Of a stretch of 64,000 bases of DNA, positions 53,870 through 64,000 are shown in pieces. This DNA comes from Desmodus rotundus (Eukaryota; Chordata; Mammalia; Chiroptera; Phyllostomidae). A model generated the notes under the pieces. It was given only the letters and a program-made list of their open reading frames with translations. It was not told the origin of the DNA and did not search any database. How positions within the stretch are numbered: the stretch's first letter is position 1; each line of letters starts with the position of its first letter. Location: positions 94,639,705-94,703,704 of the forward strand of contig NC_071398.1 in NCBI RefSeq assembly GCF_022682495.2. Direction: 5' to 3'. The translations under genes and the position numbers were made by a program.

Positions 53870-54705
53870 GAAGTCAGGAAAGGAGAAAAAGAAAAAGAAA
53901 ATAACAGGCTTGGCAAATCAAAAGCAAGTAACAAAAAAGACAGACCCAAATCCAACTGTATCAATAATATCACTAAATGTTTAAAAACATAGGTTCAAAA
54001 GAAAAAGAATGAAAAAGACACACTATGTAAATGGTATGCAAAAGGATGCTGAAAGGGTTTTATTAATATTAGACTTAATGGGCCTGAAGACAAGAAGAAT
54101 GATCAGATATAGAGACATTTATAATGATAGATGGGTCTATCCATAAAGAAGACATAGCAAATCTAAAATGTAGGTGGCTAATAACTGAGTTTAAAAATAG
54201 ATGAAGCAAAAGCTGACTGAACTAAAGAGACAAATAGAGAAATCTACAATCGGAAGCAGAAAAATTAATTTCCTCTTTAACAGCTAGATAAAAATCTCGA
54301 AGGATGTGGAAGATCTAAAAATAATTATTAACCACTCTAACCTAACTGACCTTTATAGAACAATTTATCCAATAACTTCAAAATTCACAGTTTTTCCATG
54401 TTCCCATAGAGCATTAACCAAGACAGACCTTATGCTGGGACATAAAACAAGTCTCAGTACATTAGAAGTTTGAAGTTTTACAGAACATGTTCTCTAAACC
54501 AACAAAACTAAATAAGAAATCAATAACAACTACATATTAAAAATAACAATTACATATTTATAAAAGCCTCAAATATTTGGAAGTTAAAAAACTTCTAAAT
54601 AACCAGTCAGAGAACAAATTTTAAGAAAAATTAATAAATATTTGCAAGTAAATAATAAAAATACGTCAAGATGTTTTGGATGCAGCTAGAGTGCTTACAG
54701 GAAGT
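53870..54705 (+). pseudogene. Old L1 ORF2 remnant
   Basis: CCAACTGTATCAATAATATC near 53952-53971, GAATGATCAGATATAGAGAC near 54096-54115, AGAAATCTACAATCGGAAGC near 54237-54256, GCATTAACCAAGACAGACCT near 54411-54430 and TAGAGTGCTTACAGGAAGTT near 54688-54707 are old L1 ORF2 landmarks (AVLKT-like region at the end). Decayed by many stops. Confidence 0.65.
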
Positions 54706-56959
54706 TTATCGATCTATCTTCAGGTCCCTCCCCCCAACAGAGAAGACATGAGCTCTATTTAGAATAATTCCTATCCCTACTAACTACAGTGCAGGAAATT
54801 TTTCTTTCAACCTATTCTGAGGGCAAGAGCTGCCACGGAACATCAGCGTGGATTACAAGTGCCCCCAGAGAACTTCCACAAGCTTGGAGGCCATGATTCT
54901 CAGAGGTATGCCCCCTGAGTCTCGGGGGATAGATAGAGGGCCATTGCTCCATGGCCACTTCGACTTCCATCTGTGTTAAAGGAGTTAAGAGGACTTTTGG
55001 GCCAGGGTACAGGTCCTTTTCCAGAATGGGTCCTAAAATTATCCAGCATTACCTGTTGAATCTGCCTGGCTCACTTTGCTGATGTTTTATTAGCTCTCCA
55101 GCCTGACTCCCATCTCTTGCCTTCCTGTGGGAAGAGAACTCTGTCTAACCTGCCTTTTCTAGTTAATAAATCTTTTCCTCTGAATGCTGCTTCTCATTAA
55201 AAGCAAACTCCGCTTGCCCCAGGATGCCTAGGCTGGCATCTACATCCCCTCAGCCCTTTTTCTGACCTGTGGCTCATCCGTGTTTAACCCACCATGCACA
55301 TTGTTGCCACTGTGTACTCATGGCCTGGGTGCACAGAGGATACATATCTCGTACCCAAAAATGTTGGACACCCCCACGGGGATTAAGTGAGTGGTGTCAA
55401 AGATAGATTTGACCTAGTCGGAGTGTACCTTAAGGCCTCCCACCGCCTTCCTTGTCTCAGGGTGGGGCTGCTCCTCAGAAAATCTCAGCTCTACCACACA
55501 AGGCCTATTGCTTAATCTCATCAGGACCCATTGTTCCCCCCTTCCTGCTTAATACCTTTCCATTCACAAAAGCAAGGGTGGTTGCGGGTGCGCACAGCAC
55601 ACTGGGAGACCTACCGGGCATGCCACTGTTATATTTTGACCATATAACCAGGGACCTTGCTAAGCAAGCATCTGAGCACCCGGGTTAGTAGCCAGTTACC
55701 CAGCGATCAGTGTGTCAGGAGTCATATATACACAGTTTAAAGTTCCAGTAGGAAGCAATTCTTGGAAATTCTTTCCCAAATGATGGCCTTTGTAGCAGAT
55801 GTTGGTTGAATATAGTAGTCAAACAGACTGGCACATTACTGGAGTTCAATTTAGGCATTAATGGTTCATCAAGTTCAACCACAAATCACATGACCAGAAT
55901 GTCTCCCAGACTCAGGTTTGCAGAGTGCCATCAGAGGGTGTCAGGCTCCCCAAGCAGGCCGGTCTCAGTAGATACAGCTCCCCACTTCTGTGCATCTGGA
56001 ATAATCATGCTAAGAGATAATGTTGCTCTCTTGCTCTGCGCTCTTGAGGCATTAATACAACGTTAGATTTCTCTCACTGCTTAACCCTCTTAGACATTCC
56101 TTTACACTCAGCTATTATTTCTCCTCTTGATTTGTTATTCATTTTTACCCAAACTTTCCCACCTTTGGAAGGGACATCAAGTTCGGCCACTATGCCGGTC
56201 CATATTGCTACAGCAACACTAGTCTAGCCAAGTGTCTCTTTTTCAATTGTTTAGAGATTGGCTGGATTATTTTAGTGAAGTCTAGTCTTTCCCTGGCCCT
56301 ACTCACACAGGGTTAAACCTCTCATATTGCTCCTGCAGGAGGCACAGCTCTCGGAGCCCAAGCGGTGGGGGTTGGCTTGGGAACAATGGCAGGCTTCTCT
56401 CAGAGTGACAGCCCTACTACAGCAGTGGAGCGCTCAGTGCGGTGGAGAGAGGCGGCAGCCTGAGGTCCTCTCAGCTTGCCGCTGCTGGCAAGGAGCAATT
56501 GCTCCCACCCTGTGGCTCAAGGACCGTGGGCCTCCGTCTTCTCAGCCAAGGCCCTGGGTTGCTCATAACTCTCACAGTGGTCCCGACTCCCCAGGTTCGC
56601 GGTCAGTTAAGTCAATAATACGTCACTGGCACAGCAGTAATCTAGACACTCACACACGTGACTTTGATATTGATAGAACCTTCTCTTTCTGCCTATTGCC
56701 AGCAGGATGTACACATTTTTAAATTGTTCTCTCAGAACCACCAAAAATTATTCAGTCAACTTACTGTAAGTTGGGAGGGTTGGGCTTCCTGCCTCTTTCC
56801 TTTGGAGAGTTTGGAATAAATCATGTCTTCTTTGACACCCAAGGCTTTTCCTTGCCACTGCGCGGAATCCCCTTCCTCCCTGCTTTATTATACTAATTCA
56901 CACCTAAAAGGTAGGACTTTCTGAGACTTATTACCATAAAAATTACACAATTTGAAGGA
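54706..56959. other. Unclassified; possible decayed LTR
   Basis: TTAATAAATCTTTTCCTCTG near 55163-55182 resembles the polyadenylation region of an LTR. The upstream part has LTR-like composition, but I could not define ends. Frames at 55452-55688, 55806-56066 and 56327-56722 (131 residues) have no domain. Confidence 0.35.
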
Positions 56960-57355
56960 TAGCAGAATATGCCACCCCAAAATATGCCTCTTTGGCATAA
57001 GGATTATTTTGAACTAATTATTTTAAGAGACTTGAGACCCAAGAGAAACTCTGAAAGCAGTAGCAATTACCCTTGGTAGGAGACATTTGCAAAGGACATT
57101 TTCCTTAGAAAGGAGGCCTGTGTCATGAAGACACCTAGTCTACAGATAACTTTTTCACCTGCGAAGATCGTCTGCATGGCAGGGCAAACTTTGTGTTCCA
57201 AACATTTCCTCTTCCCCACTTCCCCTGAATTGCCTTCCCCTCTTTGAAGCCCGTGACCCTAAGCCTTTCCTTAGCCCAGGATGTGGTACAGAAGCCTCAG
57301 TCCTCTGGCTACCTATCTTTGAGTCTCCTATCTTTGAGGGGGGTCCATAAGAACA
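56960..57355 (+). mobile_element. ERV1-like LTR, probable
   Basis: GAGAAACTCTGAAAGCAGTA (57042-57061), GACATTTTCCTTAGAAAGGA near 57096-57115, CTAGTCTACAGATAACTTTT near 57137-57156, CTAAGCCTTTCCTTAGCCCA near 57260-57279 and GGATGTGGTACAGAAGCCTC near 57280-57299 have the order of a class I ERV LTR seen widely in laurasiatherians. Family not named. No TSD found. Confidence 0.5.
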
Positions 57356-57361
57356 AAAAAA

Positions 57362-57660
57362 ATCAACTGAATATATTTAAAGATCTAATTGATTTTATTG
57401 ACTGACTCATGAGTCAGGCAGAACCCCACTAGTAAACAGAGAGGTGCTCTGAGAAATGCACAGAAAGGAGGACTTTTATAGGCAGAAATTGTGTGGAACG
57501 AGAAAGGGTGGCAGGGGTTTTATCAGCATACCTCACTAGTGCCGATCAACAAATTTCAGACTGATTGGTTTAAAATTCAGTCCTAAGAGAGGCCGAAAAT
57601 GCAGTGAATTTAGGCATTAAGTCTTGGTATGGTTTAGCACAAGGGACTCCATTGTGGGCC
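57362..57660 (-). mobile_element. LTR-like block, minus strand
   Basis: GATTTTATTGACTGACTCAT (57391-57410) then GAGTCAGGCAGAACCCCACT, GAGGTGCTCTGAGAAATGCA near 57441-57460 and TTTATAGGCAGAAATTGTGT near 57475-57494 resemble the reverse R/U5 region of an ERV LTR. Boundary and family uncertain. Confidence 0.4.
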
Positions 57661-58129
57661 TGTTGTTTCTTTTTTTAACAGTACCTAACTAAAATATGGG
57701 TTTTTTTCCCCTCTCCTGTTAGTCCATCTCCTTACTCCAAGCCCCTAAACTCTGGGCCACCTCAGCCTGAGCCAGTATACGTCCCCTCCTGAGAACAAAA
57801 TGGCTTCAGGGTCACATAAAATATTCTCTGACCTACTACTTGAATGTGCCACTCATTCACCCCACCTGCCCACACTTGGTTCTTTCTCCCTTTGCTTGCT
57901 CTCCTTTTTTGCCTAACTTTTGACTCCTGTGGTCAAAGCATTCTCTTATTGCAAAAACCCCCCTCCCCCATTTCCCCATTGCAATAGCCCCTTTCCCTCT
58001 CTTGCAGTCATGCGTTTGAATCCGGTCTCTGCTTCACTAAGTCCAGATTCGACTTTTATTCCAGCCTTGCCAGTAACTTCTCTTGGTATTGCCTGCCCTG
58101 TGACATCCAAACGTAAGGGTTTTATGTTT
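57661..58129. other. No gene recognised
   Basis: Pyrimidine-rich DNA without domain-bearing frames. Confidence 0.45.
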
Positions 58130-58490
58130 TACTGTTAACCTTGAGCTAATCCCCAGGGTAAAATAATGAGTCACCACATGGGGCAGATCGCTGCTATCGC
58201 AGCCGAAGTCATCACAGCCTCCGCCAATCCAGCAGTCCCATCGAGAGCCCAAGACCTGAAAGGACTTCCTGGTGGGCCTCAGTAGAAATTGCCAGGAGGG
58301 GGAGGGGCAGAGGAGGAAAAGGATATGGTGCTGGAAAAAAATGTAACTTAATTAAAAAATTATATAAAAATATTTTTTAAAAAAGAGAAATTGCTAGCTT
58401 GTAGAGTCACGAACTCAATAAATGGTATTGTTTTCAGCCTCTAAGTTTATGGGTATTTGTTATGCAGCAAATGGATTGATCATACATTGG
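58130..58490 (+). mobile_element. MaLR-like LTR, with a 90-bp insertion
   Basis: The end GTATTGTTTTCAGCCTCTAA near 58426-58445, GTTTATGGGTATTTGTTATG near 58446-58465 and CAGCAAATGGATTGATCATAC is an MLT-type LTR 3' end. The left part reads through 58200-58295. A small retro-insertion splits it. Confidence 0.55.
58296..58385 (+). mobile_element. 90-bp 5'-truncated retro-insertion with TSD
   Basis: The insert GAGGGGGAGGGGCAGAGGAG to an AT/A-rich end (AAATATTTTTTAAAAAAG) is flanked by agaaattgccag (58284-58295) and agaaattgctag (58386-58397). The 12-bp TSD differs at one base. The G-rich to A-rich order suggests the last bases of an L1 3' UTR. Confidence 0.75.
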
Positions 58491-60589
58491 CTGAACACGC
58501 AAATATGTCGGTATAAGAAACATCCAAACCTGAGGAGAATTTTCATGAGTTTGAGTCAAACAGACAACCACTGCCAGGAAGCAAAAATCTCAATGGACTG
58601 AGAAAATGCTCCAAAGAATGGCAGTTGTACAGCTTCTTTGATACGTTAGAATCAAAGGAGAAGATGTAGAGGGGATTACATGAAGTTCACTGGTGGTAGG
58701 TTAGGAAGCGGGGAGAAAGCAAAGCGGGGAAATCTCTGGAACTGGAGAAAAAGGAAAAGGGAGAGACAGGTACTTCTTTTACATTGGTGGGTATAGGAAA
58801 ATTAGCGGTTACCATTTATAGCACACAGAGACGGTGTTCATGGAGCCAGGCAACACGGAAGGGTTCTGTGGTCTGTGCTCTGGTGCAGTGGGTGTGCCCT
58901 GAGGGGTCTGGACAGGATTACCCTGACGTTCCAAAGGTACGTTCTCCTAGATGCCGGCAGGCAATAGACAGGCTTACTTAACATGAAGATGAACCTTTGT
59001 CAAGGAAGCTACAGGGCAAGGATGTGACTGCCTTCCATGATCTGCTTTTACTTAGGAATCTGTGTGTTCAGACCATCATATGTGGTTACTTTCAGTCTCT
59101 GAGCTTGTAGCGGCTGGCATGCTGGCTTCCCCTGATCTTGTCCACAAATGAAGGAATCAACAAACAAATGAATAAACAAATGAATAACATCAATCTGGGG
59201 CTGCGTTCCTTCCCAAGAAGGAAGAAGGTAAACAAGGAGTTGCAAAGCAAACTGCTGCTGGGGCTTCTGTTTTGAGATGATACACAGTATATGAGCTGAT
59301 GAGGATGAAAATATGGCTTTTCAGTATATTTTGGAAACTTCAGTTGCTAGGGGGGTGTTTGGAAGTGTATCAAATGCATCACCTACCAAAAATATGGAGT
59401 CGTGATACTAAAAGAATATTAGTGGGTTCTCTGTGAGTCGTGCATTCACCCTAGACGAGAGTATCTTTAGGATATTGTGAAAAGTCACAACGTAGAAAAT
59501 CTGAATTAGTCTGTAAGGCATCTTTAAGACATGAGAGCATCTTCATTCAACATTGATTTACTGAGATAGATGAGCCCTGCCCTCTGTATCTCAGGTACTT
59601 TGCCAGATGCTGGGAATAGACCAGAAGAGTAACAGTCGTTGCAATCAAGAGCCTGGCAGTTAGTTGAACGTGCTGACAATGACAATGCTGGGTACAAAAT
59701 CAGCAGGAAGGGACTTACTGCCTGTGTAACTAAATATTTTGGGTGAATGCTGAGGTCGGTCGTGGCTGGATTCAGGATGAAGTGATGTGGTCAGAATTTT
59801 ATTTCTCTCCATTTATTAATTCTGCTTTCTTCTGTGTTAGTCTCATTTTTTTGGTTCTACATGGTAGCAAGATGTAGCAAGGGTGGCAGCAGTTTTAGTC
59901 CCTATGACCTCCTTGGCTTCAGATTCCAAGGAAAGAAAACAAGCTCTTTTTCTCAGATGTCCCAGCAAAACCTCCTCTTCTTGAGTAATTTGTCTATTTC
60001 TGAATCAATCATTCTGGTTGGAGGGGTGGGGGAGGCACTAGGAATGTGACTCATTAATTGGTTAAGTCTGGACTATATGTTAAACTTGCTGGAGCTCTGG
60101 GGTTTGAGCTCTCTCCAGGACCACGTGAACTGAAAATGAGAAAGGGTAAGACCCCACGTCACCAGAAATAGAGCAAGTAAGTGATGGTAGCCAAAGCACA
60201 ATCACTGTGAGCCATAGAGGACCTAGGGTTTGTCATTCTTTACTGCAAAATTTTACCCGGAGCTTATGGTTTGCCTTTTGATGTTGGCATTTGTCTTCTG
60301 ACATGCGGGAGTTACATTTTTATTGTTCTGGTTGTTCAGTATGTCCATCTTTTTCTCAGTGATTATTTCAGGAACTTCAGCCAAACTTTCCATAATTCTC
60401 ACCACACCATTGATTATGCTCTTTTTTAATGGGAAAGAAATGGAAATAAATTATGAGTCTTATTATTTTCCAGAAAGTCCCACCAACTACTCCATTTAAA
60501 CAAGGGGAACATATAAACTTGTATAGTTTCTGTGAATAAAATCTTTGTTCAAATTCTAACAGTTTACTGTTAAATGCTCCTGGCTACCT
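58491..60589. other. No gene recognised; weak L2
   Basis: TGCCAGATGCTGGGAATAGA near 59602-59621 fits a reversed L2 end at 59540-59700. Elsewhere, single-copy-looking DNA with short frames only. Confidence 0.45.
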
Positions 60590-60870
60590 GTATTTGTTCA
60601 CTAGGGCAGCTGTAACGAAATACTATCCATTGGATGGCTTAAACCACAGAAATTTATTTCCTCACACTTCTGGAGTCCAGAGGCCCGAGATCAAGGTTTT
60701 GGTAGGGTTGGTTTCTCCTGAGGCTGCTCACGTTGGCTTGTACACGTTGCCCCTCTCTCTGTCCATATCCTCTGTTCATACTAGAGCTCACCTACTCACC
60801 CAGGTGGTTCACATTCTTCAGAGCGCTCTTTCGCTTAGGGGCAAATACTGTTACGGCTAGCCTTCTAGAG
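60590..60870 (-). mobile_element. MaLR-like LTR 3' half, minus strand
   Basis: TTGTTCACTAGGGCAGCTGT (60595-60614), ATTGGATGGCTTAAACCACA near 60629-60648, GAAATTTATTTCCTCACACT near 60650-60669 and CCGAGATCAAGGTTTTGGTA near 60685-60704 are the reverse of the LTR end (ctgttgttttaagccaccca, tttgttatggcagcc). The 88-residue plus frame here is a shadow. Confidence 0.7.
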
Positions 60871-61261
60871 ATAGCTGAATGGGACAGGGCATAATCACAG
60901 GGGCCCTGGCTTTGATCTGATAAATGCAAGCATCTCCTGCTGGAGGCGGGTCAGTGCCCACTGTCAGCATGCAGGAGCTCTAGAATGGCCAGTTATCCAA
61001 GTAGGAGAGGAGGGAGTGACCAAAGGAACCAAAAGTGATTTAGTGAGCCATTCAGTTTCACTGTACCAGCCATAGGTACTTCAACCAACTGTTCCATGGA
61101 TAATCTTTTAATTAGTTAGCATAATTAATGCGTGAAGAGTTCACCATACTTTCATCTCTATTGGGAAGAAAGGCTTATTGCTCTCCACTAACAATCTCCT
61201 TAATATATTTTGGGCTACGGCCTTGTCTACTCCAGCTTCTTCATTCGTTTATTACATTCCG
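60871..61261. other. No gene recognised
   Basis: Single-copy-looking DNA. Confidence 0.45.
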
Positions 61262-61339
61262 CTATATATAATATTACATATATATAATTATATATTAGCA
61301 TACTAATATAAAATACATATGCTGTGTATGTATATATAT
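61262..61339. repeat. AT microsatellite left of mariner copy 2
   Basis: TATATA/ATATTA motifs ending GTGTATGTATATATAT. The mariner's terminal GAGGTCTGTCCA is missing and the element begins at GAAAGTATCC within this repeat. Confidence 0.9.
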
Positions 61340-62069
61340 GAAAGTATCCAGCCATGTAATATGACAAATAGAGACATTTATTGAAGACACAAAGTACAAG
61401 AAACATCGTATATAGGACAATGATGCCTCATGATTCACTATGACCTTCTTGAGGAAATCTGGTTCATTGGTAGCAGTTTGAATTGTCATTAGCAACTGTA
61501 GCATGATGTTCCTTCTACTCTGGTAGCAGACGCCATGGAATGAATTTTGCCATGACATGTTTCATGCCAAGATCCCGCATCACAATCTCGGACACAGTAG
61601 TGTTTGGAATCCCCAGATCAGCTTCTAGTTCTCGCCCTGTCAGCAGCTGATTTGTTGATTGCAGCCCATACATGTTCAACATTCTCAGGTGTTCTGCTTG
61701 TTGCAGGCCTTCCAGAATGTGGATCCCTTTCAACAGATTCCTGACTATCTTTGAAGTATCTGTGCCGCACTTTTATCATTTGCACTGCACTCGTTGCATC
61801 GTCCCCGAAAGCCTTCTAAATCATCTGAATAGTTTCTGTGGAGGAATGCTCAAGTTTAACGCAAAGTCTGATGCAGGTTCGTTGTTCTACTTGTTCAGTC
61901 ATTTTGAATGTGATGACCACACAGCACACAGGCTCACTCAATGGCGTCTACCACCCCACTGACTAGTACCGTGAAGTTGTCATTGTTCACACACACACAC
62001 ATTCCAGTCCACTCTCAGTGACTGCCAGGTCACATCAATGTTGCACAAACCACTCTCTGGACAGACCTT
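61340..62069 (-). mobile_element. Mariner DNA transposon, copy 2, damaged
   Basis: Shares with copy 1 the left stretch AAAGTATCCAGCCATGTAAT and TTTATTGAAGA, the HTH-coding centre, CATTCCAGTCCACTCTC (61999-62015) and the right end GGACAGACCTTG. Left inverted-repeat tip lost; 730 bp remain. The minus-strand frame 61515-61733 reads LEADLGIPNTTVSEIVMRDL. Frame 61295-61558 adds NEPDFLKKVI, which copy 1 lacks, before joining the C-terminal-side sequence. Catalytic core missing. Confidence 0.87.
61430..61735 (-). pseudogene. Mariner transposase remnant, copy 2
   Basis: Helix-turn-helix region (TGRELEADLGIPNTTVSEI), the linker GMKHVMAKFIPWRLLPE, then a frameshift and TIQTATNEPDFLKKVI, which leads to the first part of the catalytic domain. 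Deletion begins right after this. The junction differs from copy 1. No functional transposase. Confidence 0.8.
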
Positions 62070-62148
62070 GTATCTAGCATAGTAATATGTTATATATTGT
62101 TATGTATTATATATACTCCATATTATACATACTATGTATATGTGAGAA
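62070..62148. repeat. AT-rich patch right of mariner copy 2
   Basis: TATATATTG, TATTATATATACTCC and ATACTATGTATATG strings. It resembles the left patch, so the mariner probably inserted into, or was later flanked by, one AT-rich simple repeat. Confidence 0.8.
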
Positions 62149-62150
62149 AC

Positions 62151-62905
62151 TCTCACATGTCTTATTCACCATTGGTCTTCCATTATGTTTTATGATGCTG
62201 TTACAGATATATTTTTAATGGAAGTATTCTTTTAAAGATATTTAAAAGAAAAGTAAAGCTATTCCTTTACTTTCCAGGCATTTTCAAAAAGAGAAGAGGT
62301 TAATATGTGATCTCAGTCGGTCATGTTGAACCAGAAATCACAAGAAGTGTTTCAGTTCTTCATGAGTTCTAGTTCTGGATTCATTTCTACAGTAGAACAG
62401 GAAAAATAAATGGCATTCTGGCTCAACCAACCAGAGCTCCAAAGTTCCCCAGATTTTGTTGTCTCATTACTCAAGTGAAAAAATGAATCTCTTGCAATAT
62501 AAAAATACATTAAGTATAAAAAGAAATAATAGGAAGAAAAATCCCATCAAGGAAGCAGCAGCTCTGTTTTCCCCTGCTATACAAGGAAATGCTTAGTAAA
62601 AATGTCCAGAGATGGGTACCTAACTTTAGCTATCAATACAAATCTGTGCGGAAGTTACTAAACTACTCAGTAAGTGTCCAGGATGGAGGGCAATTGGTCT
62701 ACCTCAATGTCAGTGGGTGAAATGATTCCTACAAGAAACATTTTCTCAAACTAGAGCTTCTCTAAAAGAACAATCCAAAAGGATCATTATCTTATTAAGT
62801 GGTTCTTTGGAAGAAACAAAGTCGCAGCTCTGTGGACAGGCCCGGAACTACTTCATATTACCTAACTGACCAACCAGTATTCATGAGCAATGTGTATTTT
62901 ATACA
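62151..62905. other. No gene recognised
   Basis: AT-rich single-copy-looking DNA without notable frames. Confidence 0.5.
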
Positions 62906-63457
62906 GTATGTGGCAGGCAGATTAAAGCCCCACCAAAGATGTCCAAGCCCTGATCCCAACAACCTGTCCATATGTTAATGTTACAAGGCAAAATAGATTC
63001 TGCAGATGGAATTTGCTGACTTTAAAATAGGGAGATTATCCTGGATTATATGGGCGGGTCCAGTGTAATCACATAAACCCTTAAAAAGTGGAGGAGGAAG
63101 GCAGAAGAGTTAATTAGAGAGACACAATGTGAGAAGAAGTTGACTCACTGTTGCTGGTGATGGAAGGAGGAGGCCCTGAGTCAAGGAACGCAAAGGCCTC
63201 TAGAAATGGACAATAACTCTCAGCTGACAGCCAGCAAGGAAATCGGAGCATCAGTCCTAGACCACCCGGAATTCAATTGTGCCAACAACCTGAATGAGCC
63301 TGGAGGCAGGTCATTTATCCAGAAAGTAAAGCAGCCTTGCTGACAACATAATTTATCTTGTGAGACTCAGACTCAGAAAACAGCAAGCCTAAATTTTGTT
63401 GTTTCAAGCCATTAAAGTTGTGCTAATTTGCTATGACGTCAATGGAAAAGTAATACA
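62906..63457 (+). mobile_element. Solo LTR, MaLR/ERVL-like
   Basis: AAAGATGTCCAAGCCCTGAT (62935-62954), CCTGTCCATATGTTAATGTT, ATTATCCTGGATTATATGGG near 63035-63054, CAGTGTAATCACATAAACCC near 63061-63080, CAAGGAACGCAAAGGCCTCT near 63183-63202, TTGTTGTTTCAAGCCATTAA near 63396-63415 and a GGAAAAGTAATACAG end. All in LTR order, solo. Confidence 0.7.
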
Positions 63458-64000
63458 GTGCTATTGGCACTGCGGTGAATAATACCAATACTAAATTAGA
63501 TTTTCACTATAGAATTCAGCTTGTAATTTCTTCAGAGGTATTATCAACATCAGTTAACATCTTGCTGCAAACCACGTGTTGGGGAGTGATGTAGTATCAT
63601 ACAACAAAGGAAGAATGAAGAATGGTGTGTGATACTTAACTTTTTACTTGTGACTTTGGTTTAACTGACTCAAAACTAATACCTGCTGTTGTATCAGTTG
63701 AATTATTATCAAACAGATCACCCAGATTCAGCAACCCTCGGTTGTTGAACACAAATGGAATGTCAGGATTTGGTGAGCAGCTTACTGCTCTGACCTAATT
63801 TTTTCCAAACTGAAGATGAGATAATACAAGTTTCTGTTATCTCACAATAAACTAATAAGTGCAAATGCAGTTGATGAACTGGTTTAATGGTAGATGCCCA
63901 AGGCTCTGTGTGGGAGGACTTGATGGGGTGAGAAAAGAAGTAACTGCTATGTCTGAGTAAAGCAAATTTAGAATACACGAATTACCATACAGACTCAGAG
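63458..64000. other. No gene recognised
   Basis: Single-copy-looking DNA to the window end. The 71-residue minus frame at 63763-63978 has no domain. Confidence 0.45.

Noticed and set aside
1..64000. CRISPR arrays, operons, phage or plasmid features
   Set aside because: The window is mammalian repeat-rich DNA. No spaced direct repeats, ribosome-binding sites or bacterial genes were seen.

Overview
The window looks like non-coding nuclear DNA from a bat. No intact protein-coding gene, tRNA or rRNA gene, CRISPR array or prokaryotic feature could be supported. The bat call rests on many copies of a tRNA-derived SINE whose head reads gccctggctggtgtggctc or a close variant, with an old tRNA-like promoter and a CT-rich tail. 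I recognise this as the VES-type SINE of yangochiropteran bats. A second related type starts ccaggtag.tcagttgg. L1 5' and 3' ends of laurasiatherian style fit this, as does a mariner family present in two copies. I cannot name the species.

Layout. 1-5.7 kb: an ERVL-MaLR-like LTR at the left edge, older repeats, one VES SINE and single-copy-looking DNA. 5.7-8.2 kb: an internally deleted L1 split by a SINE, then an L1 3' end. 9.8-10.6 kb: an ERV LTR (copy A) on the minus strand. 12.3-12.9 kb: a processed ferritin light chain pseudogene. 13.2-14.4 kb: an old L1 split by two short DNA transposons. 15-19 kb: MIR and L1 pieces. 19.6-21.9 kb: an L1 that has its 5' UTR, a broken ORF1 and its 3' UTR but no ORF2. 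22-26.9 kb: MIR and two L2 copies. 26.9-27.7 kb: a processed ribosomal protein S4 pseudogene with a SINE in its tail. 28.7-41.4 kb: an MLT1 LTR, L1 ends, MIR, L2, SINEs and ERV LTR copy B. 43.1-44.5 kb: a mariner inside an MLT1-like LTR. 45-54.7 kb: SINEs and old L1 and MIR copies. 56.9-58.5 kb: LTR-like blocks. 60.6-64 kb: LTR ends and a second mariner.

The best-supported notable items are the following. (1) The ferritin light chain retrocopy keeps its 5' UTR, including the iron-responsive-element loop, but has lost the 3' arm of that hairpin. (2) Two L1 copies with 5' ends carry different large internal deletions. (3) Two mariner copies lost their catalytic regions through different deletions. 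(4) An ~80-bp block inside mariner copy 1 is repeated in its upstream flank and absent from copy 2. (5) A related ERV LTR pair sits in opposite orientation 30 kb apart.

Nothing here shows genes working together. I did not find a new biological system. Repeat family names come from memory of family consensus features, without a database search, and boundaries are approximate unless a target-site duplication (TSD) is given.
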